Positions 1 through 7,778 of a DNA stretch of 31,735 nt are shown one piece after another. Under the pieces are notes generated by a model. The model worked only from the letters and a program-made list of their open reading frames with translations. It was not told where the DNA came from and did no database searches. The DNA comes from Porphyromonadaceae bacterium UBA3318. Lineage in GTDB: Bacteria; Bacteroidota; Bacteroidia; Bacteroidales; Muribaculaceae. The DNA is taken from contig DESI01000028.1 of NCBI GenBank assembly GCA_002361235.1, forward strand, positions 1 to 31,735, written 5' to 3'. How positions within the stretch are numbered: the first letter of the stretch is position 1; each line of letters starts with the position of its first letter. A program made the position numbers and the translations under genes.

Positions 1-113
1 GTTTAGCGGACAGTAATAATATGATATAATGCCCTTACCTTGCTCATAAGGCAAAAGTAACCATAAAATACGACATGACCAAATGATATGTCACCATCAT
101 CTCAGGCAGTACA

Positions 114-226
114 GCGGCATGGTCTCCGACCAAGCTGTGCCGCACCGGTCTGTCCCCACGAAGGCCGGTGCCTGCTACGCTGGCCCCGGCCATCGTGGGG
201 TTAATGAGAAACAGCCTCTCCGAGGC
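114..226. repeat. Intergenic cluster of three strong hairpins
   Basis: No gene is seen in the first 259 bases. Three stem-loops lie in series here. The first pairs GCGGCA (114-119) with TGCCGC (138-143) and has an inner stem TGGTC/GACCA closed by a TCC loop. The second pairs CCCCACGA (154-161) with TCGTGGGG (193-200) and continues inward with GGCCGG/CCGGCC and GCC/GGC. The third pairs GCCTC (214-218) with GAGGC (222-226), again with a TCC loop. No long T-run follows on either strand, so these are not typical intrinsic terminators. They lie 3' of the minus-strand operon ending at 260 and may be a transcript end, a REP-like palindromic repeat or a structured RNA. Confidence 0.5.
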
Positions 227-259
227 AGCAAATTTCGATAGGAGAATAAGTAGCTATGC

Positions 260-1195
260 TTAGCGGAAGATGTAGAGGGGCGAGGATTCGAAGCGGGGGA
301 GGGCGGAGAGCTGGATGTCGGCGGTGTGGTCGGTGACTGCGGTCATGGCGTTGCCGACACGGCGCCCCCCGGTCTCGAGCACGTCGCGCACGGCCTTCAG
401 GGCCTTGGCGGGCGTGTTGTTGTCGAGCGACAGATGGCAGAGGAACACGTATTTCAGTTCCGGATTGACGGCCGATTCCAGGAAGCGGGCTGTCTGCATG
501 TTGTCCAGGTGTCCGTTGCTTGTGGCGATGCGCGCCTTGAGGTATTCGGGATAACGGCCGGTGCGGAGCATGTCGGCGTCGTAGTTGGCCTCTATCACCA
601 GGTAGTTGGCCTGCCGCATGTAGAAATCTGCGCGTTCGGTCACTTCGCCCAGGTCGGTGGCCAACACGAAACGGTGACGGCCGAACTGCAGCGAGAAGCC
701 CATGTTGTCGCTGCCGTCGTGCGGCACGTCGAATGCGGTGATCTCCATGCGGCCCACCTTGAAGGGTATCTCCTTGAAGATGGGGGAATGATAGTCCTTG
801 ATGCGTTTGGATATGTTGTGGCGGCGCAGTATGCCGTTCAGCACGCGGGGCGTGCAGTAAAGCGACATGTGGCGGTTGGTGCGCAGCAGCGAGTAGGCAT
901 AGCGCACATGGTCGGAGTGGTCGTGGGTCAGTAGCAGTGCCTTGACGTCCTGCATCTTGATGCCATGCTTGCGCAGCGACATCTCGATATGGTCGGTCTT
1001 GACGCCGGCGTCCACTATTATGCCTCCACGGACGGTGCCTATATAGCAGCTGTTGCCGCTCGATCCGGAACCGAACGACATGAAATACAGCGGGTCGTCC
1101 ACCTTCAGTTCGTCGGCGGGGCTGACGGCTAAGTCGGACTCGAATTCCTCGAAGGGCAGCATGGGCTGGAGAGTGGGGACGTAACGCGGACTCAT
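260..1195 (-). CDS. MBL-fold metallo-hydrolase (YycJ/WalJ-like)
   Basis: A 311-residue cytoplasmic protein with no signal peptide. The core begins near residue 38 with FMSFGSGSSGNS, the usual N-terminus of the YycJ/WalJ branch of the metallo-beta-lactamase fold, so the first 35 or so residues are an extension. The metal-binding motif HDHSDH lies at 91-96, a further His sits in the VPHDGSDN segment near 160, and ATDLG and CHLSLDNN give the later ligand regions. WalJ relatives are nucleases or phosphodiesterases linked to DNA repair or cell-wall signalling; the substrate here cannot be read from sequence. It is the last gene of a minus-strand operon and overlaps the stop of the methyltransferase gene by 4 bp. 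Confidence 0.85.
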   Translation of the reverse strand: MSPRYVPTLQPMLPFEEFESDLAVSPADELKVDDPLYFMSFGSGSSGNSCYIGTVRGGIIVDAGVKTDHIEMSLRKHGIKMQDVKALLLTHDHSDHVRYAYSLLRTNRHMSLYCTPRVLNGILRRHNISKRIKDYHSPIFKEIPFKVGRMEITAFDVPHDGSDNMGFSLQFGRHRFVLATDLGEVTERADFYMRQANYLVIEANYDADMLRTGRYPEYLKARIATSNGHLDNMQTARFLESAVNPELKYVFLCHLSLDNNTPAKALKAVRDVLETGGRRVGNAMTAVTDHTADIQLSALPRFESSPLYIFR

Positions 1196-1950
1196 CGGCG
1201 GCCACCTCCTTTCCTGGCAGCCGGCGGTGCGGCCTGGGGCACGTGGATTAGGAATATGGCGGGACGCTTGTCGTAGTCATATTTGGCCGAGCGCCATTTG
1301 GCTGCGGCGCGGGTCCTGATGGACTCGGCGTCGGGGTCGGTGATGTCCGCGGCCACACACAGAAGCGTATCCGGGCGCAGGGTCTCGGCCAGGGACTTGA
1401 CCATGGCGTTGTTGCGGTAGGGGGTCTCGATGAAAATCTGTGTCTGGCCGGTGCGTGCTGCGAGGCGTTCCAGTTCGATGATGCGCTGGCGGCGCGTCTG
1501 CGGGTCCTGCGGCAGATAACCGTTGAAAGCGAACCCCTGGCCGTTGAAGCCGCTGGCCATCAGTGCCAGCAATATGGACGAAGGCCCGACGAGAGGTATG
1601 ACCTGCAGGCCCTCTTTCTGGGCTATGGCTACGATGTCGGAGCCGGGATCGGCCACGGCAGGGCAGCCGGCGTCGCTGAGCAGTCCCATCGGAGTGCCTT
1701 GGCGCAGAGGGTCGAGCCATCCGGATATGACGGCGCGGTCGGTGTGGGTGTTCAGTTCATGGAAGGAGCATTCGTCGATGGGGAAAGCCGGGTCCCAACG
1801 GCGCAGGAAACGGCGTGCCGAGCGCAGGTTCTCCACGATGAAATGGCGCAACTCCCTGACCACGCCGAGGTTTCCGGCGGGGAGCACATCGGCGAGCGGA
1901 GCGTGGCTCAGCTCAGACGGGACGAGATATAGCGCGGCTTTCAGCTCCAT
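1192..1950 (-). CDS. SAM-dependent methyltransferase, RsmI-like (tetrapyrrole methylase fold)
   Basis: A 252-residue protein of the tetrapyrrole (corrin/porphyrin) methylase superfamily. MGLLSDAGCPAVADPGSD matches the glycine-rich SAM-binding segment of RsmI, and VGPSSILLALMASG followed by FNGYLP matches the next conserved blocks. RsmI 2'-O-methylates C1402 of 16S rRNA. The N-terminus (LYLVPSELSHAPLADVLP) departs from the canonical RsmI start, as in the shorter Bacteroidetes paralogue usually annotated only as a SAM-dependent methyltransferase, so rRNA specificity is not certain. The start overlaps the preceding lipoprotein gene by 38 bp and the stop overlaps the MBL gene by 4 bp, which indicates a translationally coupled operon. 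Confidence 0.82.
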   Translation of the reverse strand: MELKAALYLVPSELSHAPLADVLPAGNLGVVRELRHFIVENLRSARRFLRRWDPAFPIDECSFHELNTHTDRAVISGWLDPLRQGTPMGLLSDAGCPAVADPGSDIVAIAQKEGLQVIPLVGPSSILLALMASGFNGQGFAFNGYLPQDPQTRRQRIIELERLAARTGQTQIFIETPYRNNAMVKSLAETLRPDTLLCVAADITDPDAESIRTRAAAKWRSAKYDYDKRPAIFLIHVPQAAPPAARKGGGRR

Positions 1951-2521
1951 CGGGTTTCTTTGCAGTCGTTATGTTCATCAGCGCGCCCTCCATGCCGTCG
2001 GCTATGACCTTGCGCGTCTCGATGCGCAGGTAGCCGCTGCCGAAGTCATACTCCACGCGGTGGATGTCGGCGTCGGCGGGCACCTCGGGCGAGGGAGGGA
2101 TCATGTCGCTTTCGTCAAGGTTCAGGGTCTGGACCAGGTAATGCTCCAGGTCCCAGGGCAGGAGGTCGCCTATATTGGTGTTGCGTATCACGGCCGAGGT
2201 GGGTGAGGTTACGTCCACTTCCCAGATACCGGGAGTGCCGGTGATGTCGGTGTACAGGGGCCGGCCCTGGCCGTCGGTCAGGACGCCCTTGAAATCATAG
2301 TTGGCGGAATCGAGGCGCTCGCCGATGCTGAGGGCGTCGACAAGGCTCCTGACGGTCATGGCGATATCGTTGTCGGCATGATAATACTCGGCCGGCGCGG
2401 TCGCGACGGAGTCGGAATCGGTTATGGCCTCGTTCCGGCTCTGTCGGTTACAGCCACCGGACGGCACCAGCAGCAGGATGGCCGCGGTCAATGCGCTGAT
2501 GTGGAAATAATGACGAATCAC
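1913..2521 (-). CDS. Putative lipoprotein, DUF4738-like
   Basis: A 202-residue protein with an N-terminal hydrophobic stretch (about residues 8-20) ending in SGGC, a weak lipobox with Cys24 as the likely lipidated residue. A short Ser/Thr/Asp-rich linker follows, then a compact domain (about 50-185) with alternating hydrophobic strands, including GQGRPLYTDITGTPGIWEVD and VEYDFGSGYLRIETRK. The overall pattern resembles the small Bacteroides DUF4738 lipoproteins, but this is from memory of the family. No catalytic motif is visible. It is the first gene of the operon with the methyltransferase and MBL genes; its role there is unknown. Confidence 0.6.
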   Translation of the reverse strand: MIRHYFHISALTAAILLLVPSGGCNRQSRNEAITDSDSVATAPAEYYHADNDIAMTVRSLVDALSIGERLDSANYDFKGVLTDGQGRPLYTDITGTPGIWEVDVTSPTSAVIRNTNIGDLLPWDLEHYLVQTLNLDESDMIPPSPEVPADADIHRVEYDFGSGYLRIETRKVIADGMEGALMNITTAKKPDGAESRAISRPV

Positions 2522-2610
2522 TGCTGTATTCCTCTCTTTCTTCCTGTGGGAAACGGCCTGTATCAGTTATATATTTAATGTGAAGTACAGACAGTTTCTA
2601 AAAAACTCTG

Positions 2611-2641
2611 CAAAATTAATTCTATTTTTCCATATAAACAC
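2611..2641 (-). promoter_or_regulatory. Putative promoter of the lipoprotein/methyltransferase/MBL operon
   Basis: On the minus strand TAATTTTG (2618-2611) fits the Bacteroidetes -7 box TAnnTTTG. The expected -33 position, 20 nt upstream, holds GTG (2641-2639) rather than TTG, so the match is partial. It would give a 5' leader of roughly 80 nt before the start at 2521. Confidence 0.4.
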
Positions 2642-2643
2642 AT

Positions 2644-2667
2644 AAATGTCAAAAAAAGTTAAGGGAA
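2644..2667 (+). repeat. Direct repeat copy 1 (AT-rich, matches 10194-10216)
   Basis: The 24 nt at 2644-2667 read AAATGTC, seven A, GTTAAGGGAA. The same string with six A occurs at 10194-10216 in the same orientation. On the minus strand it contributes a T-run (CTTTTTTTG) downstream of a hairpin, so it may serve as part of a terminator tail. The two copies also bracket the AT-richer accessory block. Confidence 0.6.
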
Positions 2668-2672
2668 GATGA

Positions 2673-2711
2673 CAAAAGAGGTCGTGTCTTTTTTTTGTTG
2701 ACACAACCTCT
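2673..2711 (-). terminator. Hairpin terminator after the beta-barrel gene
   Basis: AGAGGTCGTGTC (left arm, from about 2677) and GACACAACCTCT (right arm, to about 2711) form a 12-bp stem with one G-T pair around a T-rich loop. On the minus strand it lies about 30 nt past the stop at 2739 and is followed by TTTTGTC and then the T-run inside the 2644-2667 repeat. Arm ends are accurate to a few bases. Confidence 0.6.
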
Positions 2712-2738
2712 CTGTGCGTTATGATGTTGTTGAGAATG

Positions 2739-3437
2739 TCAGAATGTATAAGCCACGCCTAATGACATGGTCATGACCTTGGAGTCGATCTTATCTTTGA
2801 GGAACGGATATTGGACTCGGTAGAAATATGAGAAGTGATTGCCGGTCTCGACGGCCATCTCTCCCATGATTCCGAGGTTGAAGTATGTTCCGAAGCCTCC
2901 GTTGTAATCTGTCATCTTATCCGAGAAATATATGTACGACTGGGCGTAGAAAGTTTCGGTAAGATATGGACCGGCTCCTACACGGAATCCGACCTTGCGG
3001 CTGATAGGAGCACGCATGTTCATCAGGACGGGAATTGTGACATTCCATGAGTGAATTACGTTGCCACGTTTAAAAGGCAGGGTTGCCCCCTGCATGTCCT
3101 TGTAACAGGAACTGTGGATTTCCGCGCCGTTGTTGACATACTGGATGTCAAGTCCGGGAGTCAGGCTCCATGTCCTGTTGAAACGGATGTCGTAATTGCC
3201 TCCTACCATTGCTCCGACACCCCAGCCGAACCGTGCATTGCCGAAAATCAGCTCATTCGTGTCGAGATTCCATAATACAGGATTCTCGCAGCGATGAGAA
3301 AGATTGACTGCGGCATGTACGCTCCATCTGTTCTTAACATCCCCGTTTCTGTCGCTCTGCGCCATGGCGGGACATGAAAATCCGACCATCCCCAGCGTCA
3401 GAAGGACTGCGATTAGATAAAACTTGTTATTTGTCAT
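2739..3437 (-). CDS. Outer-membrane beta-barrel protein (PorT-like)
   Basis: About 232 residues when started at MTNNKFYLIAVLL, which gives a proper signal peptide ending at SCPAMAQ. An upstream in-frame Met at 3467 would overlap the neighbouring gene and spoil the signal. The mature part has the amphipathic strand pattern of an eight-stranded barrel: RWSVHAAVNLSH, GWGVGAMVGGNYDIRF, WSLTPGLDIQYV, VGFRVGAGPYL, and a C-terminal strand MTMSLGVAYTF ending in aromatic Phe, the usual barrel-insertion signal. This fits the small Bacteroidetes outer-membrane-protein domain; no ligand can be predicted. The start is 14 bp after the stop of the lipoprotein gene, so the two are probably co-transcribed. 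Confidence 0.78.
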   Translation of the reverse strand: MTNNKFYLIAVLLTLGMVGFSCPAMAQSDRNGDVKNRWSVHAAVNLSHRCENPVLWNLDTNELIFGNARFGWGVGAMVGGNYDIRFNRTWSLTPGLDIQYVNNGAEIHSSCYKDMQGATLPFKRGNVIHSWNVTIPVLMNMRAPISRKVGFRVGAGPYLTETFYAQSYIYFSDKMTDYNGGFGTYFNLGIMGEMAVETGNHFSYFYRVQYPFLKDKIDSKVMTMSLGVAYTF

Positions 3438-3451
3438 AGTTGTGGAATTTG

Positions 3452-4567
3452 TTACTCGCCCGGCCAACGTGTTACTACTGACAATTTCCCCGGGGAGGTG
3501 CAGTACGCTCCTTTTAACCTCCAGTTGAAATCCATTTTATCGCTGAATCCCTGATACTTGATAGATGCCTGGCATACAAGGGTGGGATATGTGTACCAAT
3601 ATGTCCCGGAATTAATGGTCTCGCTACAAGGGATGGGTAAGAAAATGTCATGGTCACTGCGTCCGTTGCGGTTCTGCTGTGTCGATACATGGAAATTTGA
3701 TTCTCCGATATTCTTCATCATTATTGTAGACTCGGTTCTTGAACTATAGTTGATCCAACCAACTTTAACTTTTTTGCGGAAACTTAACTCAACGTGAAGA
3801 CGGCCTTCCCATAAAAAAGCCCCTCCTGGCCATCTTACTTTTTGGATATCCCGTCGCGCTTCAACCTTGAATTTGCGGTTCTCAGCTTCATTTAAAATCC
3901 AGTTAGAGGTAAACATCGTACCTTTAGGGACCTCCTTAATACGTGAGTTGGGGAAATTGAAAGTTTCATACGGTTCATCTATAACACTGGGGAAATCAGA
4001 TCTGGTATTAAAATCCCTATATTTTATTGTTTTATCGTATTTTGAATATGTCAGGCCTTCTTCCTTAAGACGTTCATAGGAAGGCGTTGTAATCATATTG
4101 AGTTTCTGACCGGCTATTTCTATGTTGCCCGAAGATGATGTGAAATAGGCATATTCCTGTTCTTCCATAGGCAAATAGAACCCAATGTCTTCTCCTTCAT
4201 TGGCATAGTAGAATTCTGGATGACGTTGTTTAAACAATTCCAGATCTTCTTCGGTGTTTACAAGACTGTCTACATCTTCCAGAGCACGGATATACTTCTC
4301 CTTCAGCGAGACAAATCCAGGCACTAACCGTCTCATGTACTCAAAACGTTCTTCTTCTGTTTCCATGTCCATGAGTTTGAACAGCACTGCGTAGAGGGTC
4401 TTGACGTCGCTGAACTGCAATACGGAGTCCTGGGTCATGCAGATGCCTGGATTGGAGCTTCGCGTGCTACGACCGCCATCTTCAGTTGAAGTTGGCTGAA
4501 TGTAGTCACCCGTACATGCACCGAACAAGAAGGCGGAGCATAACAGGATGAATAGTTTTGTTTTCAT
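3452..4567 (-). CDS. Hypothetical lipoprotein, possibly DUF4848-like
   Basis: About 371 residues starting at MKTKLFILLCSAFLFGAC, where FGAC is a clear lipobox with Cys18. An earlier in-frame Met at 4639 would bury this signal. The mature protein opens with a Thr/Ser/Gly linker, then a helical segment (TLYAVLFKLMDMETEEERFEYMRRL) and a larger beta-rich part with many aromatics towards the C-terminus. The order of linker, 'expressed in the first ORF-like helix' and closing beta domain recalls Bacteroides DUF4848 lipoproteins, but I cannot confirm membership. It has no enzymatic motif. Its pairing with the downstream barrel gene suggests a surface lipoprotein/barrel unit. Base composition is AT-richer than the flanking housekeeping genes. 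Confidence 0.6.
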   Translation of the reverse strand: MKTKLFILLCSAFLFGACTGDYIQPTSTEDGGRSTRSSNPGICMTQDSVLQFSDVKTLYAVLFKLMDMETEEERFEYMRRLVPGFVSLKEKYIRALEDVDSLVNTEEDLELFKQRHPEFYYANEGEDIGFYLPMEEQEYAYFTSSSGNIEIAGQKLNMITTPSYERLKEEGLTYSKYDKTIKYRDFNTRSDFPSVIDEPYETFNFPNSRIKEVPKGTMFTSNWILNEAENRKFKVEARRDIQKVRWPGGAFLWEGRLHVELSFRKKVKVGWINYSSRTESTIMMKNIGESNFHVSTQQNRNGRSDHDIFLPIPCSETINSGTYWYTYPTLVCQASIKYQGFSDKMDFNWRLKGAYCTSPGKLSVVTRWPGE

Positions 4568-4675
4568 TTTTTTAATATTTAATAATTTGATATTGTTGTT
4601 TACGGTTTCCATTCGAACAAACGTCGACTGCCTACGCAATAGATAGTTAAATGTTGAATCGTGAATTCAAATATT

Positions 4676-4701
4676 AGAAACACCATATACGAAGTGTTTC
4701 T
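4676..4701 (-). terminator. Hairpin after the small secreted-protein gene
   Basis: AGAAACAC (4676-4683) pairs perfectly with GTGTTTCT (4694-4701). On the minus strand it lies 22 nt past the stop at 4723. The tail (AATATTTG) is T-poor, so it may be a weak terminator or a processing hairpin before the lipoprotein gene. Confidence 0.45.
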
Positions 4702-4722
4702 GCAGTGAATATTTATGGAGAA

Positions 4723-5109
4723 TTAGGGTAATGAAGATAAATTGTCCATATTCCCTACATATAGGTAGGCAGGTGTGACCAACTTGATGATGCCGTAAGC
4801 ATCTTCATTTAAGATGTAATCGACAAAGTCGGTTTCATTTTCGAAAACCGCAATGGGAGCAGTGTCCGTACAGTCCCAGATTTCGTACGATTCGATTTCT
4901 GAAATATCGAGAGGTTGGATACCGCTGTCTTTGTCGACATAACATGTGAATGCTATGGACGGGACTTTATAGATGAAACCGTCTTTGTCTTTTGGCTGTC
5001 TTGGCACTTTCTTCAAAGTAATGGTGCGTTTGGTTCGGGTCGCAGCATCGACAGGCATCGCCACCAAAGCCAGAAGCGCGAGGCTTAAAATAGTAAGCAG
5101 TTTGTTCAT
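4723..5109 (-). CDS. Small secreted protein of unknown function
   Basis: A 128-residue protein with a clear signal peptide (MNKLLTILSLALLALVAMPVDAA, likely cut after about residue 22-23). The mature part starts basic (TRTKRTITLKKVPRQPKDK), then has a strand-rich region with ACYVDKDSG-type spacing and a final YLYVGNMDNL. Length and layout recall short periplasmic Bacteroidetes proteins such as DUF3244, but I see no decisive motif. It has its own close promoter (5136-5167) and a hairpin downstream, so it is probably a single transcription unit that may read through into the lipoprotein/barrel pair. Confidence 0.6.
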   Translation of the reverse strand: MNKLLTILSLALLALVAMPVDAATRTKRTITLKKVPRQPKDKDGFIYKVPSIAFTCYVDKDSGIQPLDISEIESYEIWDCTDTAPIAVFENETDFVDYILNEDAYGIIKLVTPAYLYVGNMDNLSSLP

Positions 5110-5135
5110 AATAGCGTTAGAATTGATTTACGAGG

Positions 5136-5167
5136 CAAAGTTAGGAATAGACAGGATAAATGTCAAG
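5136..5167 (-). promoter_or_regulatory. Promoter of the small secreted-protein gene
   Basis: On the minus strand TAACTTTG (5143-5136) is a full match to the -7 box, with CTTG (5167-5164) exactly 20 nt upstream as the -33 box. The start codon at 5109 lies about 27 nt downstream, giving a short leader. Confidence 0.75.
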
Positions 5168-5293
5168 TTTTGAATGATTGTAAAAATGATTGTTTTTGCA
5201 TATTGTTGAATAACAGAGTGTAATGGGCGCATTGCAATCAGCTTTCCAATCAATAAACCCTGTGATTATAGTCGCTGAACAGCCTGCGCTACT

Positions 5294-5352
5294 ACTGGAA
5301 TGACGACGTCCACGCCGTCACAAATAGGCGGTGAGGACACCGCCGCTCCAGT
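5294..5352. repeat. Predicted three-way-junction element in an intergenic gap
   Basis: The 395-bp gap 5110-5504 contains no convincing gene. At its centre ACTGGA (5294-5299) pairs with TCCAGT (5347-5352) and encloses two hairpins: TGACG/CGTCA (5301-5305 with 5316-5320) and GGCGGTG/CACCGCC (5327-5333 with 5338-5344, loop AGGA). It is markedly GC-richer than its surroundings. It may be a REP-like palindromic repeat or a structured RNA; neither strand has a T-run next to it. Confidence 0.5.
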
Positions 5353-5452
5353 CGCCGACAATGGGAGGAGTAATCGCGCGGATTGAAAATTATATCTGAG
5401 CTATTGAAAAAAATATGCTTCGGTGTTTTTATGATGGAATTATTCAACGTGT

Positions 5453-5471
5453 CGGAGGTTAAAAACCTCCG
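5453..5471 (-). terminator. Hairpin after the TPR/HTH gene
   Basis: CGGAGGTT pairs with AACCTCCG around a 3-nt loop, about 35 nt past the stop at 5505 on the minus strand. The T-stretch is inside the loop rather than after the stem, so its role as a terminator is only likely. Confidence 0.5.
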
Positions 5472-5504
5472 TTCCAGGCGCTGTCGGCTCGCAGTGTCTG
5501 ATGT

Positions 5505-6467
5505 TTACAGCAGACGGATGATGCCGTTTACGACATCGACGCTTTCTGTGTGTCCGAATACTTTTGTGGCCAGTGTGTTTCTGCGGTAAATTATCGCTCC
5601 GTTGGAACGGGCAAAGAGAACAGTCATCTCAGATGGCCTGAAGCCACACTTGATGAGGAGGGCTGTCTGTAAGTCAAGCTCGGTCAATTTGTTTTGAGTC
5701 AGTATTTTCAGGTTGTCTATGAATTTAGGAGAAGCCTGTAATACCGTCCGTTTCAGTTCGTCAAAAGTTTCATCGTCGATGTGTTTCCCTTCCGAAATCA
5801 GTCCGTTGATTTGAAAGTATATGTTAGAGTTCAGGATTACGGGAGAAACTTTTTGTAACTTTGACTGCTCGTAAAGAGCCATCAGCTCGTCGCGCAGTTT
5901 TTCGCGAAGTGCCGGCTCATTGTTAATGGTATCCGGCTCTGTTGAATCGGCATCCGATAAGGAATCCATAGCAGGGGGTTCCACCGGAGGAGGTAGCTGT
6001 GATTTCAGTTTTTGGAGGCTGTCCAGATTTTCGCGCAGTTGAATGATGGTGGCTTTGTCACGATTCTTGATGAACAGCATTATGGATGACGCGATAAGCG
6101 CCAGGATGACGATGCCGGCGATGATCCATCTAAGGCGTTCGTTTGCAGCGTGTTCTTTGAGCCTCTCGCGTTCATGCAGTTTGTAATTATACAGACTTTC
6201 CTGCAACAATGCCTGCTCGTTGGGATTATCGTCGAAATATGCCTCAAGAAGATTCTTATAATCCGTGTAGTACTGGTTCAAGGTGTCGGGATGGAGTGTG
6301 TGTCTGAATTCCGGAGACAGAATGATGCGGTATCCGGTTTTCTTATTCGTGATGTCTTCACTGACAATAAGTTCGTGCGCATACATATAGGCGGTGTCCA
6401 TGATACCGGCATCCAGATATATGTCGGCGGCATACGCGAGGGCGACATTGCGCTGGACTGGTTTGAC
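5505..6467 (-). pseudogene. C-terminal half of a TPR/transmembrane/HTH regulator, cut off by an amber codon
   Basis: This is the in-frame continuation of the TPR lipoprotein at 6468-7289 after the TAG at 6468-6470. Reading on gives VKPVQRNVALAYAADIYLDA and then GIMDTAYMYAHELI, a normal TPR helix pair, so only the one stop separates the halves. Beyond it are more TPR-like helices, a transmembrane helix (WIIAGIVILALIASSIMLFI), a coiled-coil/linker rich in Pro and Ser, and a C-terminal LuxR-like helix-turn-helix (LTELDLQTALLIKCGFRPSEMTVLF with a YRR segment). Such proteins are Bacteroidetes membrane-bound regulators. The half could be separately translated from the ATG at 6401, but it would then lack membrane-insertion context from the signal. 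The DNA-binding part itself looks intact. Confidence 0.7.
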
Positions 6468-7289
6468 CTAATCAGGGGTGTGTCTTATCAGGTTCACGGC
6501 AGTCCCGATGTCTCCTGTTGCTTGTTTTACAGCTGCCAGAAAGATTCGGGAGTTGGCTCCAAATGCGTTGGGGAGTTTAACGGTATAATCAAGAGATCGG
6601 GAAAGAATTGAGTCTGCTTTATTTAATAAATCGTTTCGGGTGGAATCGATATCGCTCAACGTTCCTAAATCGTAGTAGGCTCCTCCTAATCCCTGTTGAG
6701 CAAAAACTATACCGATGGAATCCCGTTCATCCATCTTGTCTTTCAACATCTGCGAGAAATAGGGAATTGCCCTCTGATAAAGCCGTAGGTCACACAATAA
6801 CCATCCTATCTGGCTGTTCAGCCTGTTTTTAAGGTCGGTGGTGTCGGGTGCGTGGCCCGGATTGTCGAGGGCCTGCTGGAAATACTGCAATGCAGTGGGA
6901 TAATCGCCAAGCTCGTAATGAACACGACCGCCATAGTAGAGGGCTTCGGGATATATGGGGTCGGATTGATGCGCGGAGTAATAGTCGATAACGTCGAGAA
7001 TCAGGCTGTCGGATACATGGGGCACGGAAGCTTTGTCCCTGGCCTTGATGGTAAGGAAATCATGGAAATGCCGGTCGGACTCCGACAGGCCGTCAGGGTT
7101 AATGCTGTCAAGATCCTGCAATGCCATTTCCGGGTGGTCGGAAACTATGGCGGCGATGCGCGTAAGCCTTGTGTCGGGACGGCGCGAGCAGCCTGTTGAC
7201 GCCGCAAGGAGCGCCAACATAAATATTGTCGACAAGACTGTATATAAGTATCGGAATAAATGATGGTTCATGCTTTGCGCATTATTCAT
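6468..7289 (-). CDS. TPR lipoprotein, N-terminal half of an amber-split TPR/HTH regulator
   Basis: A 273-residue product started at MNNAQSMNHHLF; the Met seven codons in (7271) is equally possible, while the longer frame to 7448 would run through its own promoter. A hydrophobic stretch ends in ASTGC (Cys34), a lipobox-like site. Tetratricopeptide repeats follow (for example PEALYYGGRVHYELGDYPTA and AIPYFSQMLKD), up to DIGTAVNLIRHTPD, where TAG interrupts. Intact family members run about 550-600 residues, and the two halves together would give 594, so this product is truncated. It has a good promoter just upstream. A true nonsense mutation, a sequencing error and stop readthrough are all possible. 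Confidence 0.7.
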   Translation of the reverse strand: MNNAQSMNHHLFRYLYTVLSTIFMLALLAASTGCSRRPDTRLTRIAAIVSDHPEMALQDLDSINPDGLSESDRHFHDFLTIKARDKASVPHVSDSLILDVIDYYSAHQSDPIYPEALYYGGRVHYELGDYPTALQYFQQALDNPGHAPDTTDLKNRLNSQIGWLLCDLRLYQRAIPYFSQMLKDKMDERDSIGIVFAQQGLGGAYYDLGTLSDIDSTRNDLLNKADSILSRSLDYTVKLPNAFGANSRIFLAAVKQATGDIGTAVNLIRHTPD

Positions 7290-7329
7290 ATCGTTGTCCG
7301 CAGTGTTGTGACATTGTGCTTCGACCTCA

Positions 7330-7361
7330 CAAAAATAGTGAAATAAACCCGAATATGCCAA
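7330..7361 (-). promoter_or_regulatory. Promoter of the TPR/HTH gene
   Basis: On the minus strand TATTTTTG (7337-7330) matches TAnnTTTG, with TTG (7361-7359) 21 nt upstream. It places transcription about 45 nt before the start at 7289 and argues against the longer frame beginning at 7448. Confidence 0.6.
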
Positions 7362-7558
7362 CAATAATAATTGTTTTTTCTGAGCAAGCCGCAGAAGGGC
7401 TGCGACAGAAATGGATCCGTAACATAATGGGTATCTGTAATAGTCCATTGAGGGGAAAATCTGCGCTCATCTGATATGTGTTATGTAAAAATTTTGCGCT
7501 CAGAGGATGTTTTGAGTATAAAAATTTTGCTAATAGATATTTGCTATTACTTTTGGCC

Positions 7559-7778
7559 AGAGAATCAATGAATTATCATACGGCGCATCCGGCAAATGGC
7601 CTTGCGTTGGATTATGATAAGGACTACTTTAAAATCTACGTCGGAGATATAGGCTTATGGAAGTAAGATTTCGCCGATTGAAGTGAAGTCATCAGGGTAC
7701 GAGACTCATAAATCGCTGGACGAATTTCTTTGTAAATATTCAGCCGGGGTTGCCTGTCTGTTTTGTCTGGAGCTATGA
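7559..7778 (+). pseudogene. Decayed AAA/DUF4143-type ATPase-nuclease fragments
   Basis: Two adjacent frames keep pieces of one protein. Frame 1 (7559-7666) encodes NYHTAHPANGLALDYDKDYF then KIYVGDIGLW, like the middle of DUF4143 proteins (usually FKVYxxDTGLL). Frame 2 (7668-7778) encodes ISPIEVKSSGYETHKSLDEF then LCKYSAG, like the C-terminal PD-(D/E)XK-related block with its EVK motif. The stretch normally lying between them is missing, so there is an internal deletion plus a frameshift, and the P-loop ATPase N-terminus is absent. The rest of the gap up to 8100 has no intact gene. Another open stretch without a start (7812-7967, QKAVGTWLCDYTECLQPFDE...) may be further debris that I cannot assign. 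Confidence 0.65.

Noticed and set aside
201..1205. A 334-codon minus-strand frame overlapping the MBL gene
   Set aside because: Arg/Pro/His-rich translation typical of an out-of-frame GC-rich gene; the MBL frame carries the metal motif.
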